Of a stretch of 64,000 bases of DNA, positions 44,402 to 53,452 are shown in pieces. Below the pieces are notes generated by a model. It was not told the origin of the DNA and ran no database searches. It saw nothing but the letters and a program-made list of their open reading frames with translations. The position numbers and the translations under genes were made by a program. The DNA lies in contig CAVQOI010000013.1 of assembly GCA_963714425.1 (NCBI GenBank), positions 11,179 through 75,178 on the forward strand, given 5' to 3'. Numbering within the stretch: position 1 is the stretch's first letter; every line of letters starts with the position of its first letter. This stretch comes from DATCYX01 sp963714425. GTDB taxonomy: Bacteria; Chloroflexota; Anaerolineae; Anaerolineales; UBA4823.

Positions 44402-44923
44402 ATGCAACATCAACGTCATGAAGTTCTCACCTGGGATGAGGTCGATCGCTTGATTGACCACTTGCTGCCACAGTTCCGCGGGGAATACGAAGCCATGGTG
44501 ATCATCACACGCGGGGGGATCGTCCCTGGCGGATTGTTGGCCGAGGCGATGGGGATCACCCACATCCTTACTGCAGCGGTAGACTTCCCCACCCAGACTG
44601 AAATGGAAAAAGCCAGGCTGATGGCCTGGCCTCAATACATTCAATTTCCGGATGAAAAGCAACTGAGCGGTCGCCGCACTCTGGTTGTGGATGACGTCTG
44701 GGGCTCTGGGCGAACAATCACATCTGTGAAAACACGCATCGAAGCGGCGCGAAGCTTCCCATCCACATGCGTACTTCACTTTAACCCTTACCGCAATTTA
44801 TTTGGCAACGCCAGACCCGATTATTATGCCGCTATAACTGATGCCCGTATCGTCTATCCCTGGGAGATCAATCGAGGCGTGGATCGGGCGCTCCTGGAGC
44901 GAGAACCAAACCCACCTGCATAG
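44402..44923 (+). CDS. Phosphoribosyltransferase family protein
   Basis: A 173-residue type I PRTase. The PRPP loop is LVVDDVWGSGRTITSVKTRI near residues 97-116; AMVIITRGGIVPGGLLAEAMG is the first nucleotide loop. The protein resembles the xanthine/hypoxanthine phosphoribosyltransferases of archaea and anaerobes. The ATG at 44402 has CGAGGAG 6 nt upstream. It follows priA by about 95 bp. The base specificity is not determinable. Confidence 0.85.
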   Translation: MQHQRHEVLTWDEVDRLIDHLLPQFRGEYEAMVIITRGGIVPGGLLAEAMGITHILTAAVDFPTQTEMEKARLMAWPQYIQFPDEKQLSGRRTLVVDDVWGSGRTITSVKTRIEAARSFPSTCVLHFNPYRNLFGNARPDYYAAITDARIVYPWEINRGVDRALLEREPNPPA

Positions 44924-45024
44924 GAATCATTACAGTCGAAAATGATTTAAGCCAAAGGGGGAGTAGCTAGGTTTAATCGAGATTGGCACGATTTCGCTGT
45001 GCCTGCCTGTATAAGGGACGAGGC

Positions 45025-45501
45025 TTAGCGCGCCAGCACCTTCGGCGGCACAAGCCACACCAGCTCCCCCTGCAAAGGATCCATGCTGGTGATATCCACC
45101 CGTGCAAGCCCGCCCTTTTTACATACAACCCTGCCCCCAGTCAGCGCGCCGATCGTGATGCTGAAATCTGGCTCGTGACCTACCAGCATGATGGCCTCAG
45201 TTTCAGGATGCGCCTGTAAAACCTGGGTCAGGTCATCGATGCCAAATCCCGGTGCCAGGCGATCATCCTGCTCGAGCTGCTCGCCCAGCTTGAGGCGATG
45301 AGAGACAATGTCAGCGGTTTGAAATGCGCGTGCAAGCGGGCTGGTGACGATAAAGTCTGGGGCAAGTTTTAGCTCAGCGAACAAGTCCGCGGCCCTCACC
45401 ATATTCTTGATCCCCTGTTTGGTGAGAGGGCGCATGCTGTCATCGCCTTGCCATTCCGCCCCCGAACCTGCTAATCCATGACGAAGGAAATACAGTATCA
45501 T
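45025..45501 (-). CDS. sixA: Phosphohistidine phosphatase SixA-like
   Basis: A 158-residue histidine phosphatase. MILYFLRHGLAGSG has the RHG nucleophile motif, SPLARAFQTADI the second Arg and IMLVGHEPDFS the second His. TAGGAGAT precedes the ATG. SixA-type enzymes remove phosphate from phosphohistidine domains or act on small phosphates. It ends a ppk1-CHAD-sixA gene row, 55 bp from CHAD, suggesting a role with polyphosphate-linked phosphorylation; inference. Confidence 0.88.
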   Translation of the reverse strand: MILYFLRHGLAGSGAEWQGDDSMRPLTKQGIKNMVRAADLFAELKLAPDFIVTSPLARAFQTADIVSHRLKLGEQLEQDDRLAPGFGIDDLTQVLQAHPETEAIMLVGHEPDFSITIGALTGGRVVCKKGGLARVDITSMDPLQGELVWLVPPKVLAR

Positions 45502-45555
45502 GGCAGATCTCCTATCATCGCCCGGCGACGAATCGCGAACTACTAATGCGGGCTT

Positions 45556-46983
45556 CTACAATACTGCCACAGCCTTGGCCAATTTTTGGCGGAGCTGTGG
45601 GCGGCTAAATTTATGCCAGGCATCCTTGAACGAGAGCATCAGGCGCTGGCGTTCGCGGTACTGGTAGGTCAGGTACACAAGCAACGGTTCAGGTCCGTGC
45701 CGCTGGGCGACCGGCAAATCAGCTTGGAGAGCATCCCAGCGTGCCAGAAACTCGCGCAAGATGATTGCAGCGACATCCGCGTCGTTCAGGTCGCCAAGGT
45801 GATCTTGCAGGCTCTTGATCTCATTGATAACGTCTTTGGATTCCTCTCCGAGAACCTCACGGAAGTATTCCAGGGTATAGCGCAGCTTCTTGAATTCGAT
45901 ACGTAGGGCGTGGAATTGCTCCAGGCTGGCTTGCTCCATCAGGTTTTCGTAGGTGCGCACAGCTGCAAGACGATTGTAGATCAACACTGGGGCTGCCTCA
46001 CGCACCAGGTATGCTGTGTGGAGGTCTGGCGAGCGCGGCAGCACCCCAGAACCAGGCTGGGAAAGAAAGATAAAATATTTCTCCTTGAAGGTCTGGTATC
46101 TATCACTTTGCAGGTAGGCGGTCATCTTCTCGCGTGCAGCCTGGCGGTCCTGACCCCAGGCTTCTAGCAGTGGGTCCAGATCATGTTGTTCAGCTTCCGG
46201 CAAGCTACTCTGGTAGCTGCGAGCCTTTTCGATGAAGACGTCCAGGTCGCGTACTTTTCCCAGTGTTCTGCCTGTGGTGCGCAGCCCTTTAAGGTGGGTC
46301 TTGAGCGCTTTTGGGATGAAAGCTTCGCCGAAGACGTCGAAGGCGGCGCGCATTCGCCGGGTAGCCACACGCATATCGTGCAGCTCTTCAATATCGTCTC
46401 CCAGGAGCGTGCCTGCTTCATGCAGTAGCATCTGTCCGAAGTGATAACGCCACACTTTTCGCCCTGCTTCTGCCAGAGGGTCGTCGGGCAGCACGCCCGG
46501 TCCACTCATGTCGTTGACAATGCGTGCAAAGGCTGCCTGGTCGATCGTCTCCTGGACGGCTTGGGCTGCGTCTTCCCTGGGCTCTATGCCTGTGACCGTC
46601 GCTTCTAAGGTTGAGGTATCCTGATCTTGAGTTGTCCGACGCTTTTTTGTTTTCGCTGCCGCTTTTTTTGGACGTTCTGCTTGAGGTACAGCCTTCTTGG
46701 TTGGAGTTTTCTCAACACCGTCGGCTAAAATCAGGGTGTCTTCTATGACCTGCTCTTTCGCGTCCAGTGAGAACACCTGCATGCGCCTGGAGATGAATTC
46801 GCGCTTCCAATAGCGGGCGCGGCCGCGGGATAGCCCTGCCCCTTTGGCTGACACCATGGTTGGGTGTCCCTCATCATACAGCAAGAGCAGCTTGCCACGC
46901 CGTAGCAGCCCATCATCCTGGGTTGCGTGGATTAGCTTTTCAATTTGCAGCCGCTCTTCTTCTTGGAGTAAAGTGCCTGTCAT
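45556..46983 (-). CDS. CHAD domain-containing protein
   Basis: A 475-residue protein. Residues about 1-70 look like an HTH-like domain (LIHATQDDGLLRRGKLLLLYDEG). A Lys/Ala-rich linker lies near 100-125 (PKKAAAKTKKRRT). The CHAD domain covers about 175-470, with YHFGQMLLHEAGTLLGDDIEELHDMRVATRRMRAAFDVFGEAF and FHALRIEFKKLRYTLEYF: conserved His, Arg and Lys that line a basic surface. CHAD proteins bind polyphosphate and localise to polyP granules. The gene starts 4 nt after the ppk1 stop, so the two are co-transcribed. The CHAD-polyP link is established; this protein's exact job is not. Confidence 0.88.
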   Translation of the reverse strand: MTGTLLQEEERLQIEKLIHATQDDGLLRRGKLLLLYDEGHPTMVSAKGAGLSRGRARYWKREFISRRMQVFSLDAKEQVIEDTLILADGVEKTPTKKAVPQAERPKKAAAKTKKRRTTQDQDTSTLEATVTGIEPREDAAQAVQETIDQAAFARIVNDMSGPGVLPDDPLAEAGRKVWRYHFGQMLLHEAGTLLGDDIEELHDMRVATRRMRAAFDVFGEAFIPKALKTHLKGLRTTGRTLGKVRDLDVFIEKARSYQSSLPEAEQHDLDPLLEAWGQDRQAAREKMTAYLQSDRYQTFKEKYFIFLSQPGSGVLPRSPDLHTAYLVREAAPVLIYNRLAAVRTYENLMEQASLEQFHALRIEFKKLRYTLEYFREVLGEESKDVINEIKSLQDHLGDLNDADVAAIILREFLARWDALQADLPVAQRHGPEPLLVYLTYQYRERQRLMLSFKDAWHKFSRPQLRQKLAKAVAVL

Positions 46984-46986
46984 ATG

Positions 46987-49134
46987 CTAACCCTTTTGTG
47001 CATGGTTATTGAGTAACCACGCCTGGCTGTCTATGGGCTTCTCTTTTCCTCTCGGCTTCAGCCGCTCGTAGCTACCATCTGCGTGCATGCGCCTGGCGCG
47101 GGTATTGTCTCGCAGGCAGGTAGTCAGCACGTCTTCACGTAAGTAGCGGATCATGGCTTTTTCGCGCACAGGGAAGAGCACTTCCACACGCCGGTTGATA
47201 TTGCGCGGCATTAAATCGGCGCTACCCAGATATACCTCCTCGTTCCCCCCATTGCGGAAGTAAAAGATACGGCTGTGTTCCAGGAAGCGCCCTACAATAC
47301 TGGTTACGTGGATGTTCTCGCTTACGCCATCCAGACCGGGACGCAGGCAGCAAATGCCGCGCACGAGTAAATCCACCTTTACACCGGCTTGCGAAGCCAG
47401 ATAAAGCTCCTGGATTATGGGCTTATCAACCAGTGAATTCATCTTGAGGATCATGTGGCCCTTTTCGCCCTTGCGTTGGTGCTCGACCTCTCTTTGGATT
47501 AAAGCCGTCATACGTTCGCGTAGATTGATCGGCGCTACCAGAAGCTTGCGATATTCTTTCTTGTTTGAATACCCCGTAAGGTAGTTGAACATATCGGTTG
47601 CATCCGCGCCGATCTCGTCGTCGCAGGTAAACATGCCCAAGTCTTCGTACACCTGGGCCGTTATCTCATTGTAGTTCCCAGTCCCAAGATGTATATAACG
47701 GCGGATGCCATCGCCCTCCTTGCGCACTACCAACGCAACTTTCGAGTGGGTTTTCAATCCCAACAGACCATAGATGACGTGCACCCCGGCGGCTTCCAGC
47801 TTCCTTGCCCAGCCGATGTTCGATTCTTCATCGAAGCGTGCTTTGAGTTCAATCAGTGCTGCTACCTGTTTGCCCCGCTCGACCGCCTCCAGCAAGGTCC
47901 GGACCACGGGTGAGTCATTTCCCACGCGGTAGAGCGTCTGTTTGATAGCAAGCACGTCAGGGTCTCGCGCAGCTGTCCTCAGAAATTCAAGCACCGGGCT
48001 GAAGAACTCATAGGGGTGGTGCAGCAAGATATCTTCTTTTCGGATAGCGGAAAATAAGTTGCCATCGTATTGCTCGGATTTTAATGGCATGGGGGTTGCG
48101 GGGAGAAAGGTCGTATCCTTGAGGTCGTGCCGGTCGATTTGGTACACCTGCATCATGCCGCTCAGACCGAGAGGCCCGGTGAGCGTATAGATATCGTTGC
48201 GTTCCAGTTCCATATTCTCGACCAGGATATCTCTTACGTAGAGAGGTAAATTTTCGTTCACTGTCACCCGCACCACAGACCCAAAACGGCGCTGGCGCAC
48301 GCTCTGCTCCATCGATTCCAGCAAGTCGCCGGCTTCCAGCTCCTGAATTTCCGTATCTGCATTGCGTGTAACGCGGAATGGGTGCGCTTCGATCACCTCC
48401 ATGCCAGGGAAGAGCACATCCAGGTTGGCGGAGATAACCTGCTCGAGCCACACAAAGTAGTGATGGAAGGGCACTGTGCCATCTTTGCGCACGCTGCCAG
48501 AGGAGCGTTTGATGGGAACCAGCCGTGGAAGCGTGCTGGGAACCTTGATTCGCGCGAAGAGCTGGTGTTTGTCCTGGTCGCGGATCAATACCGCAAGATT
48601 TAGGCTCAAGTTCGAGATATGTGGGAATGGGCGCCCAGGGTCGAAAGCCAGCGGAGTGAGCACGGGAAAGACCACTTCATCGAAATAGGCTTTTACGGTT
48701 TCTTTCTGGCGCTGATCTAATTCCTGGTAATTTCGGATGTGTATCCCGGCCTTGTTCAACGCCGGAAGCACATCCTTTACCAGGCATTCGCGTGACTGCA
48801 CCATAAGTTGTTGGGCAAGCTTGCGAATTGCAGCCAACTGCTCAGCCGGGGTCATCCCATCTGGAGGCAGGTCAATGATACCGGCGTCGAGCTGCTTTTT
48901 TAGTCCTGCCACGCGCACCATAAAGAATTCGTCCAGATTTGAACCCAAGATAGCCAGGAACTTCACGCGCTCCAGCAGCGGGTTGCGGGTGTCCATGGCT
49001 TCTTCTAAAACGCGACGCTGGAATTCCAGCAAGCTCAGCTCGCGATTAATATAAAGTTTCGGGTCGTTTAGGTCAATTAGGGGTTCAGTGGTTACCGCAG
49101 CTTTTTTTACAGACTCGGCAATCTTTTCCGCCAT
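46987..49134 (-). CDS. ppk1: Polyphosphate kinase 1
   Basis: A 715-residue PPK1. The N-domain reads LYINRELSLLEFQRRVLEEA. The catalytic core has FFSPVLEFL, VLAIKQTLYRVGNDSPVVRTLLEA and ALIELKARFDEESNIGWARKLE. The phospho-His motif is YIHLGTGNYNE (E. coli H435 region), and EHSRIFYF supplies the second His. The Arg-rich C-domain is GSADLMPRNINRRVEVLFPV. It makes long-chain polyphosphate from ATP, and the reverse. The ATG at 49134 is chosen over a TTG two codons upstream. It heads a ppk1-CHAD-sixA operon and is divergent from a Crp/Fnr regulator. Confidence 0.95.
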   Translation of the reverse strand: MAEKIAESVKKAAVTTEPLIDLNDPKLYINRELSLLEFQRRVLEEAMDTRNPLLERVKFLAILGSNLDEFFMVRVAGLKKQLDAGIIDLPPDGMTPAEQLAAIRKLAQQLMVQSRECLVKDVLPALNKAGIHIRNYQELDQRQKETVKAYFDEVVFPVLTPLAFDPGRPFPHISNLSLNLAVLIRDQDKHQLFARIKVPSTLPRLVPIKRSSGSVRKDGTVPFHHYFVWLEQVISANLDVLFPGMEVIEAHPFRVTRNADTEIQELEAGDLLESMEQSVRQRRFGSVVRVTVNENLPLYVRDILVENMELERNDIYTLTGPLGLSGMMQVYQIDRHDLKDTTFLPATPMPLKSEQYDGNLFSAIRKEDILLHHPYEFFSPVLEFLRTAARDPDVLAIKQTLYRVGNDSPVVRTLLEAVERGKQVAALIELKARFDEESNIGWARKLEAAGVHVIYGLLGLKTHSKVALVVRKEGDGIRRYIHLGTGNYNEITAQVYEDLGMFTCDDEIGADATDMFNYLTGYSNKKEYRKLLVAPINLRERMTALIQREVEHQRKGEKGHMILKMNSLVDKPIIQELYLASQAGVKVDLLVRGICCLRPGLDGVSENIHVTSIVGRFLEHSRIFYFRNGGNEEVYLGSADLMPRNINRRVEVLFPVREKAMIRYLREDVLTTCLRDNTRARRMHADGSYERLKPRGKEKPIDSQAWLLNNHAQKG

Positions 49135-49313
49135 ACTCAAGAGCCTTTCATTTCAGACTGAGTGTTAGGGGTGTGAGCGGCAAAGCCTGAACCCACACCC
49201 CGAGGTGATCAATGAGGACAAATAATTCGGTATTACTATAACAAATTAATACCTTGATGGCAAGCATACATCGCCCGGATTATAATAAACGTGTGCAGAG
49301 TATCCCAATAAAA

Positions 49314-49997
49314 ATGCAAGACAAAGTGCAGGCTTTGCGCCAGAGCACCTATTTTGCGAACCTGAACGAGAAAGCGCTTGAATTCCTGAGCCAGGGAACG
49401 TCCCTGAGGATGTTCGAGCGCGGAGAAGTCCTGTTCTGGGAATCCGATCCGTGTGCCGGTTTGCACATCGTCTTGCGCGGCAGCGTCAAATTATTTAAGA
49501 CCTCCCAGCAGGGACGGGAGTTGATTATCAGGGTGCTCGAAGAAGGGGCATCATTTAACGAGGTTCCAGTCTTCGATCATGGTGCTAACGCCGTGAATGT
49601 TGCCGCTCTAGAAGAGAGCGAGATTTGGGTGGTTGAAGCGGACGTCATCCGAGCTGCAATGAACAGACATCCGGAGATGAGTGCGGGTGTTATCGCCAAC
49701 CTGGCCCAGAACCTGCGCATGCTGGTTGGCATGGTTGAAGAGCTCTCCTTCTACCAGGTCACAAATCGCCTTGCCCGGCTGATTAGCCAGCTGCCTGCAG
49801 AACAGCTCGTCGGCGACGCCCCTCAGCGCATCACACAAGACCAGCTGGCGGCACGCCTGGGCACTGTTAGGGAGGTAGTAGCGCGTTCTTTGAGAGCCTT
49901 GGAGCGCAGTGGTGCCATCCGTGTCTACCGTCGCCAGATCGAGGTTGTCGACGAGCGTACCTTGCTGGACTGGGCAGCCTCACCTGCTGATGATTAA
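49314..49997 (+). CDS. Crp/Fnr family transcription regulator
   Basis: A 227-residue regulator from the ATG at 49314; a TTG 60 nt upstream is possible, but a TATAAT (49281-49286) would then lie inside the gene. The sensor cupin is complete (SLRMFERGEVLFWESDPCAGLHIVLRGSVKLF). The dimer helix and C-terminal wHTH follow (ITQDQLAARLGTVREVVARSLRALERSGAIRVYRRQIEVVD), with RE-V-R in the recognition helix. There is no N-terminal Cys cluster, so it is not an oxygen-sensing Fnr. It is close to nrfHA, whose promoter has a Crp-type half-site pair, and is the natural candidate regulator. Confidence 0.88.
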   Translation: MQDKVQALRQSTYFANLNEKALEFLSQGTSLRMFERGEVLFWESDPCAGLHIVLRGSVKLFKTSQQGRELIIRVLEEGASFNEVPVFDHGANAVNVAALEESEIWVVEADVIRAAMNRHPEMSAGVIANLAQNLRMLVGMVEELSFYQVTNRLARLISQLPAEQLVGDAPQRITQDQLAARLGTVREVVARSLRALERSGAIRVYRRQIEVVDERTLLDWAASPADD

Positions 49998-50046
49998 CAC
50001 GGGCCAGAATACGGAAGTCTGATTGTATCCAGCGGACAATAATCAT

Positions 50047-50089
50047 AAAACAGGCGCTCGGGTGTTACCATCACCCGAGCGCCTGTTTT
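50047..50089. terminator. Bidirectional terminator between crp-like and nrfA genes
   Basis: A perfect 18-bp stem from AAAACAGGCGCTCGGGTG to its complement, with a 7-nt loop; A and T tracts serve both converging genes. Confidence 0.92.
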
Positions 50090-50144
50090 CTTGTTATCCC
50101 ACTCTTGAGATTGCGAGGGAGCGGGGTGTCAGAGTAGGGATTCT

Positions 50145-51446
50145 CTAGTTGCTTGTTTGGATTACATCCGGCGAGCCGGCAGCCTGTACCGCCTTGAGCT
50201 GCGCCTGCCTAGCCAGGTCTGTGGCATTGGCCAGAATCCGCAGCGCTTCCTCAGGGTTGTGGAAGCCCATGCTGTTCTCTGCGGCAATAAAGTCCCAGCG
50301 TAATTGCGCCTCACGGTGCAGGTTGCGCGCTTCCGCCAACAGGTTCGTGTTTACGCCTGACACCGCAGCTGCCGACTCGATCGAATGGATGGCAGCCACG
50401 AGAGCGTCTTCCGTAGCATCCATGGTCTGTCGCACCTGCTCCTGGATTGTGGCTACTCGCCCGGTGACATAAGCCACGTCGGTATGGCAGGCGCCGCAAG
50501 CCGTCTCGGCATTCAATAGCGGGCTTTGAACGTTATGAGTGGAGAATTTCGCTGCACCATCGCGCGTGTAAGGCATATGGCAGTCCGCGCACGCCACTCC
50601 GGCTTTATAGTGCGTGCTATCGGCAGTGAAAAATTCGTACTCAGGGTGTTGCATCTTAATCATCGCCGCTCCCGATTGCGGGTGCTCCCAATCCTTGAAC
50701 TCCAGCTCGGCGTAATACGTGGCGATGTTCTCGATCATTGTTCCGTCTACCCATGGGAACACCAGATACTTGCCTTCACCGGCAAAGTAATATTCCACAT
50801 GGCAGTTGGCGCACACCACCGTGCGCATCTCCTGGCGTGTGAATGTACGCCAGTCTTTTCCTTGCGCCTCGAGCGCCTCTTCCAGGGCGGGGTTGGTTAC
50901 GACAAGGTTCATTGTACTGGGATCGTGGCAATTGGCGCATCCGATCGGGGTGCTGATGTGTTCACCCAAATCTTTGAAGAGCGTCTTGTCGAACTCAGCC
51001 ATACCCATCTCTGCCCACAGGCGGGGGTTGTCGGCGCTCTTGCAGGAATAGCACGTGCCAGGCGTGGTATCGTTCACCCGCAGCGTTCCGCGCACATCGG
51101 TCAGGCTGTTCAGGTGACCACGCTCTTCGTTGTAATCTTTACTGAAACCATAGCCGGCGAAAAGCGTCACCAGGCGTGGGTCTTCTTCCAGCTTGGAGAA
51201 TGGTTCCGAGCCGCCATAGGTGGTGCGTGCCTTGTTGGTTTCAGTCAGATTGAGCGTTGAAAGCTGGTTAGGGAAGTTGATACCCCATTTGGATGAATCA
51301 GCTTCGTATTGGGCAATCTCAACCAGCTGGGGAATGCCACGCGCCTGGGGCGGCTGGTTCTTCAGGTAGAGCAGAGTACCTACCAGCGCTGCTGCCAGAA
51401 CGATGATGATGCCAGATAAGATGAGTGTGGTGCTTGTGCGTTTCAT
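50145..51446 (-). CDS. nrfA: Cytochrome c nitrite reductase (ammonia-forming), catalytic subunit NrfA
   Basis: A 433-residue pentaheme enzyme. The first heme motif is CYSCK, the Lys-ligated catalytic heme that defines NrfA; then CANCH, CANCH, CADCH and CGACH. An N-terminal signal-anchor (TTLILSGIIIVLAAALVGTLLYL) holds it outside the membrane. It reduces nitrite to ammonium with six electrons. The ATG at 51446 overlaps the NrfH stop by one base (TGATG), so it is coupled; longer starts lack ribosome sites. The gene closes the nrfHA operon. Confidence 0.96.
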   Translation of the reverse strand: MKRTSTTLILSGIIIVLAAALVGTLLYLKNQPPQARGIPQLVEIAQYEADSSKWGINFPNQLSTLNLTETNKARTTYGGSEPFSKLEEDPRLVTLFAGYGFSKDYNEERGHLNSLTDVRGTLRVNDTTPGTCYSCKSADNPRLWAEMGMAEFDKTLFKDLGEHISTPIGCANCHDPSTMNLVVTNPALEEALEAQGKDWRTFTRQEMRTVVCANCHVEYYFAGEGKYLVFPWVDGTMIENIATYYAELEFKDWEHPQSGAAMIKMQHPEYEFFTADSTHYKAGVACADCHMPYTRDGAAKFSTHNVQSPLLNAETACGACHTDVAYVTGRVATIQEQVRQTMDATEDALVAAIHSIESAAAVSGVNTNLLAEARNLHREAQLRWDFIAAENSMGFHNPEEALRILANATDLARQAQLKAVQAAGSPDVIQTSN

Positions 51447-51925
51447 CAGGGTCTGTTCTCCTCGATGTGTTGGTAAGGTAATAGCGATATACCACGTTCG
51501 CCATGCGCCACGCTGCGGTGACATTCGAAGCAATAACGGTCAATCTCCATTGAGCTCTCCAGCATGGCAGCTACTGTCTCTTTGTGGCAGCGAATGCAGT
51601 TTTCCTGGACCACATCGCGCGAGGCATGGCGAGGTCGGATGGCGTCAGGGATATTGCCAAAAGTGAAAGCTGTAACGTGGTGGTACCCATTCTCGGCTTT
51701 CACCAGGTATTTCGGGATCAGGTCGTGGGGCGTATGGCAATCATTGCACTTTGCCCATTGCTTGTGCCCGCCATGGTACCAGTTTTCGTAGACTGCGTCC
51801 ATCACGTGGCAGTTGTTGCAGGTGGTGGGATTATCACCAAGGTAGGCTGTGAAATCTGTAGCGTACAAACCGACGCTGGCTACGATGACCAGGGCAACCA
51901 GCCCGGTGATGATGGGGAGTTTCAT
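51446..51925 (-). CDS. nrfH: Cytochrome c nitrite reductase small subunit NrfH
   Basis: A 159-residue tetraheme quinol dehydrogenase of the NapC/NirT family. It has an N-terminal membrane anchor (IITGLVALVIVASVGLYATDF) and four heme sites: CNNCHVMD (its first heme carries the Met typical of NrfH), CNDCHTPH, CIRCHKETV and CFECHRSV. It takes electrons from menaquinol and passes them to NrfA. The presence of both subunits means respiratory nitrite ammonification is possible. Confidence 0.95.
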   Translation of the reverse strand: MKLPIITGLVALVIVASVGLYATDFTAYLGDNPTTCNNCHVMDAVYENWYHGGHKQWAKCNDCHTPHDLIPKYLVKAENGYHHVTAFTFGNIPDAIRPRHASRDVVQENCIRCHKETVAAMLESSMEIDRYCFECHRSVAHGERGISLLPYQHIEENRP

Positions 51926-51988
51926 GGATTCACCTTTGCAATTGCGACAGCGTGCAGTTTATCGATGTACCTACCTTACCTGCGAATA

Positions 51989-52031
51989 ATCATAACAGCC
52001 CAGCAAGAACTTGTATGTGACTTATATCACA
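51989..52031 (-). promoter_or_regulatory. Class II Crp/Fnr-type promoter of nrfHA
   Basis: TGTGA-N6-TCACA (52016-52031) matches the Crp consensus exactly. On the minus strand a -10 TATGAT lies at 51989-51994 with no good -35. The predicted start near 51982 puts the operator centre (52023.5) at -41.5, the classical activator position. The nrfH ATG is 57 nt downstream of that start. Confidence 0.75.
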
Positions 52032-52367
52032 AAGCTGGCGCATTGGTGGAGATTATCTTCTCTCCAGTGCTTCGCACCAGGTACTACCGTATTCAACCTA
52101 ATATGCAGGCAATTATATGAGAAATGCCGATCGTGAAGGGAATCAGTCGCTTGTATTCTTGATGACATTCGCATTATATGACCATCCACGTGTAGCGCAC
52201 GCTCCTCATTATAGCGTCATGACCTGATGAGCAGTTGGTAGGAGGTGCATTGATCAGGGTTCGAGCACACAACGATGGTATGATTCTTGCTATAACGAGT
52301 TAAATTGTACAATTAATCTCGCAAGTATTTTGTGGCGGCAAAGTGGTTGTCAGGAGAGGAGGCAACG
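52032..52367. other. 336-bp intergenic region between the nrfHA promoter and patatin
   Basis: No gene or RNA is recognised. It should hold the promoter of the patatin gene; an AT-rich block lies near 52288-52330. Confidence 0.4.
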
Positions 52368-53270
52368 ATGGCGAAGAAGATTGCTCTCGTGCTCAGTGGC
52401 GGAGGTGCCAAGGGTGCTTTCCAGTGCGGTGCAGAAAAATACGCCCGCGAGGTGAAGGGCTATCAATGGGACATTATTGCTGGCGTCTCGGTTGGGTCTC
52501 TAAACGCGGTAATGCTAGCCATGCGAAAATATGAGCGCCTGTTCGAGATTTGGAATACGATTTCCAATGACCAGGTTTACACTGGTGGTTTCAATCTTTT
52601 ATCGGCGATCAAGCTACTCTTCGGAGCAAAATCGTTCTTCGGTAACGAGCCCTTACAACGCATGCTGCGTCAGGAGTTCGAGCCAGATAAGATCCAGTCA
52701 GACGTGCGCATTGGTGCGGTCTCACTCGTCTCCGGCGATTACGTCGAATTTCAAGCCAGCTCGCCAGACCTGGAGAAGGCCATCCTGGCATCTACTGTGA
52801 TGCCCATCATCTGGGAGCCAGTGGACATATCGCCCAGCTACCGTAGCATGGTAGACGGAGGGGTGCGCAACATTAGCCCAATCGGGGATGTCTTGGCTGC
52901 TGAGCCGGATGAAGTGGTCGTCATCAATTGCAGCCCAGAGGCATCGGACGCGCTGCCAGCGCCACCCACCAGTATTGGCAAGATTGGTCTTCGCACATTG
53001 GATCTTATGCTAAATGAGCTCTTCCGTAGCGACATGAGCGAATTTGTGCGTATCAACCACCTCGTCCAACAGGCTGCTGCGCATGGCATTACCCTGTACC
53101 ATCCGGCTACTGGAAGACCGCTGAAGTATTACGACTGTAAGATCATCGAGCCTGAAACGTCGCTGGGAGATACCTTGGACTTCTCCCAGGCTGCTGTGCA
53201 GCGCTCTCTCAAAGCCGGTATGGAGCGTGCCCGCCAAGTGCTTGAGGGTGTAAAAAGAAACCAGCACTGA
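52368..53270 (+). CDS. Patatin-like phospholipase
   Basis: A 300-residue lipase. LVLSGGGAKGAFQCG supplies the oxyanion loop, AGVSVGSLNAVML the nucleophile Ser (GxSxG) and MVDGGVRNISPI the catalytic Asp (DGG). All three elements are intact. AGGAGG lies 6 nt upstream of the ATG at 52368. It stands alone with its own terminator. No signal peptide, so it likely acts on membrane lipids from inside; function beyond acyl hydrolysis unknown. Confidence 0.9.
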   Translation: MAKKIALVLSGGGAKGAFQCGAEKYAREVKGYQWDIIAGVSVGSLNAVMLAMRKYERLFEIWNTISNDQVYTGGFNLLSAIKLLFGAKSFFGNEPLQRMLRQEFEPDKIQSDVRIGAVSLVSGDYVEFQASSPDLEKAILASTVMPIIWEPVDISPSYRSMVDGGVRNISPIGDVLAAEPDEVVVINCSPEASDALPAPPTSIGKIGLRTLDLMLNELFRSDMSEFVRINHLVQQAAAHGITLYHPATGRPLKYYDCKIIEPETSLGDTLDFSQAAVQRSLKAGMERARQVLEGVKRNQH

Positions 53271-53310
53271 TGCCGCCCTTGTAAATCCTTCTTAGGCGAG
53301 GTAAAAAACG

Positions 53311-53354
53311 AAAAAAAGGTCGTGCGGGCGTACAGCGCCCGCATGACCTTTTTT
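53311..53354. terminator. Bidirectional terminator after the patatin gene
   Basis: AAAAAAGGTC-TGCGGGC pairs with GCCCGCA-GACCTTTTTT across a short loop, with T6. Confidence 0.9.
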
Positions 53355-53452
53355 CTTGGATCGAGAAGGGTCGTGAGGGAAGGATAATGGTAAAATTGTG
53401 GCGGCTGGGTCCTGGTTGGGCGCAGCCGATCTTTCTCTTATAGGATATCTTT

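Noticed and set aside
52200..52300. tRNA gene suggested by a GGGTTCGAGCAC block near 52257
   Set aside because: No matching acceptor or anticodon stems around it. No tRNA or rRNA was found anywhere else by eye.
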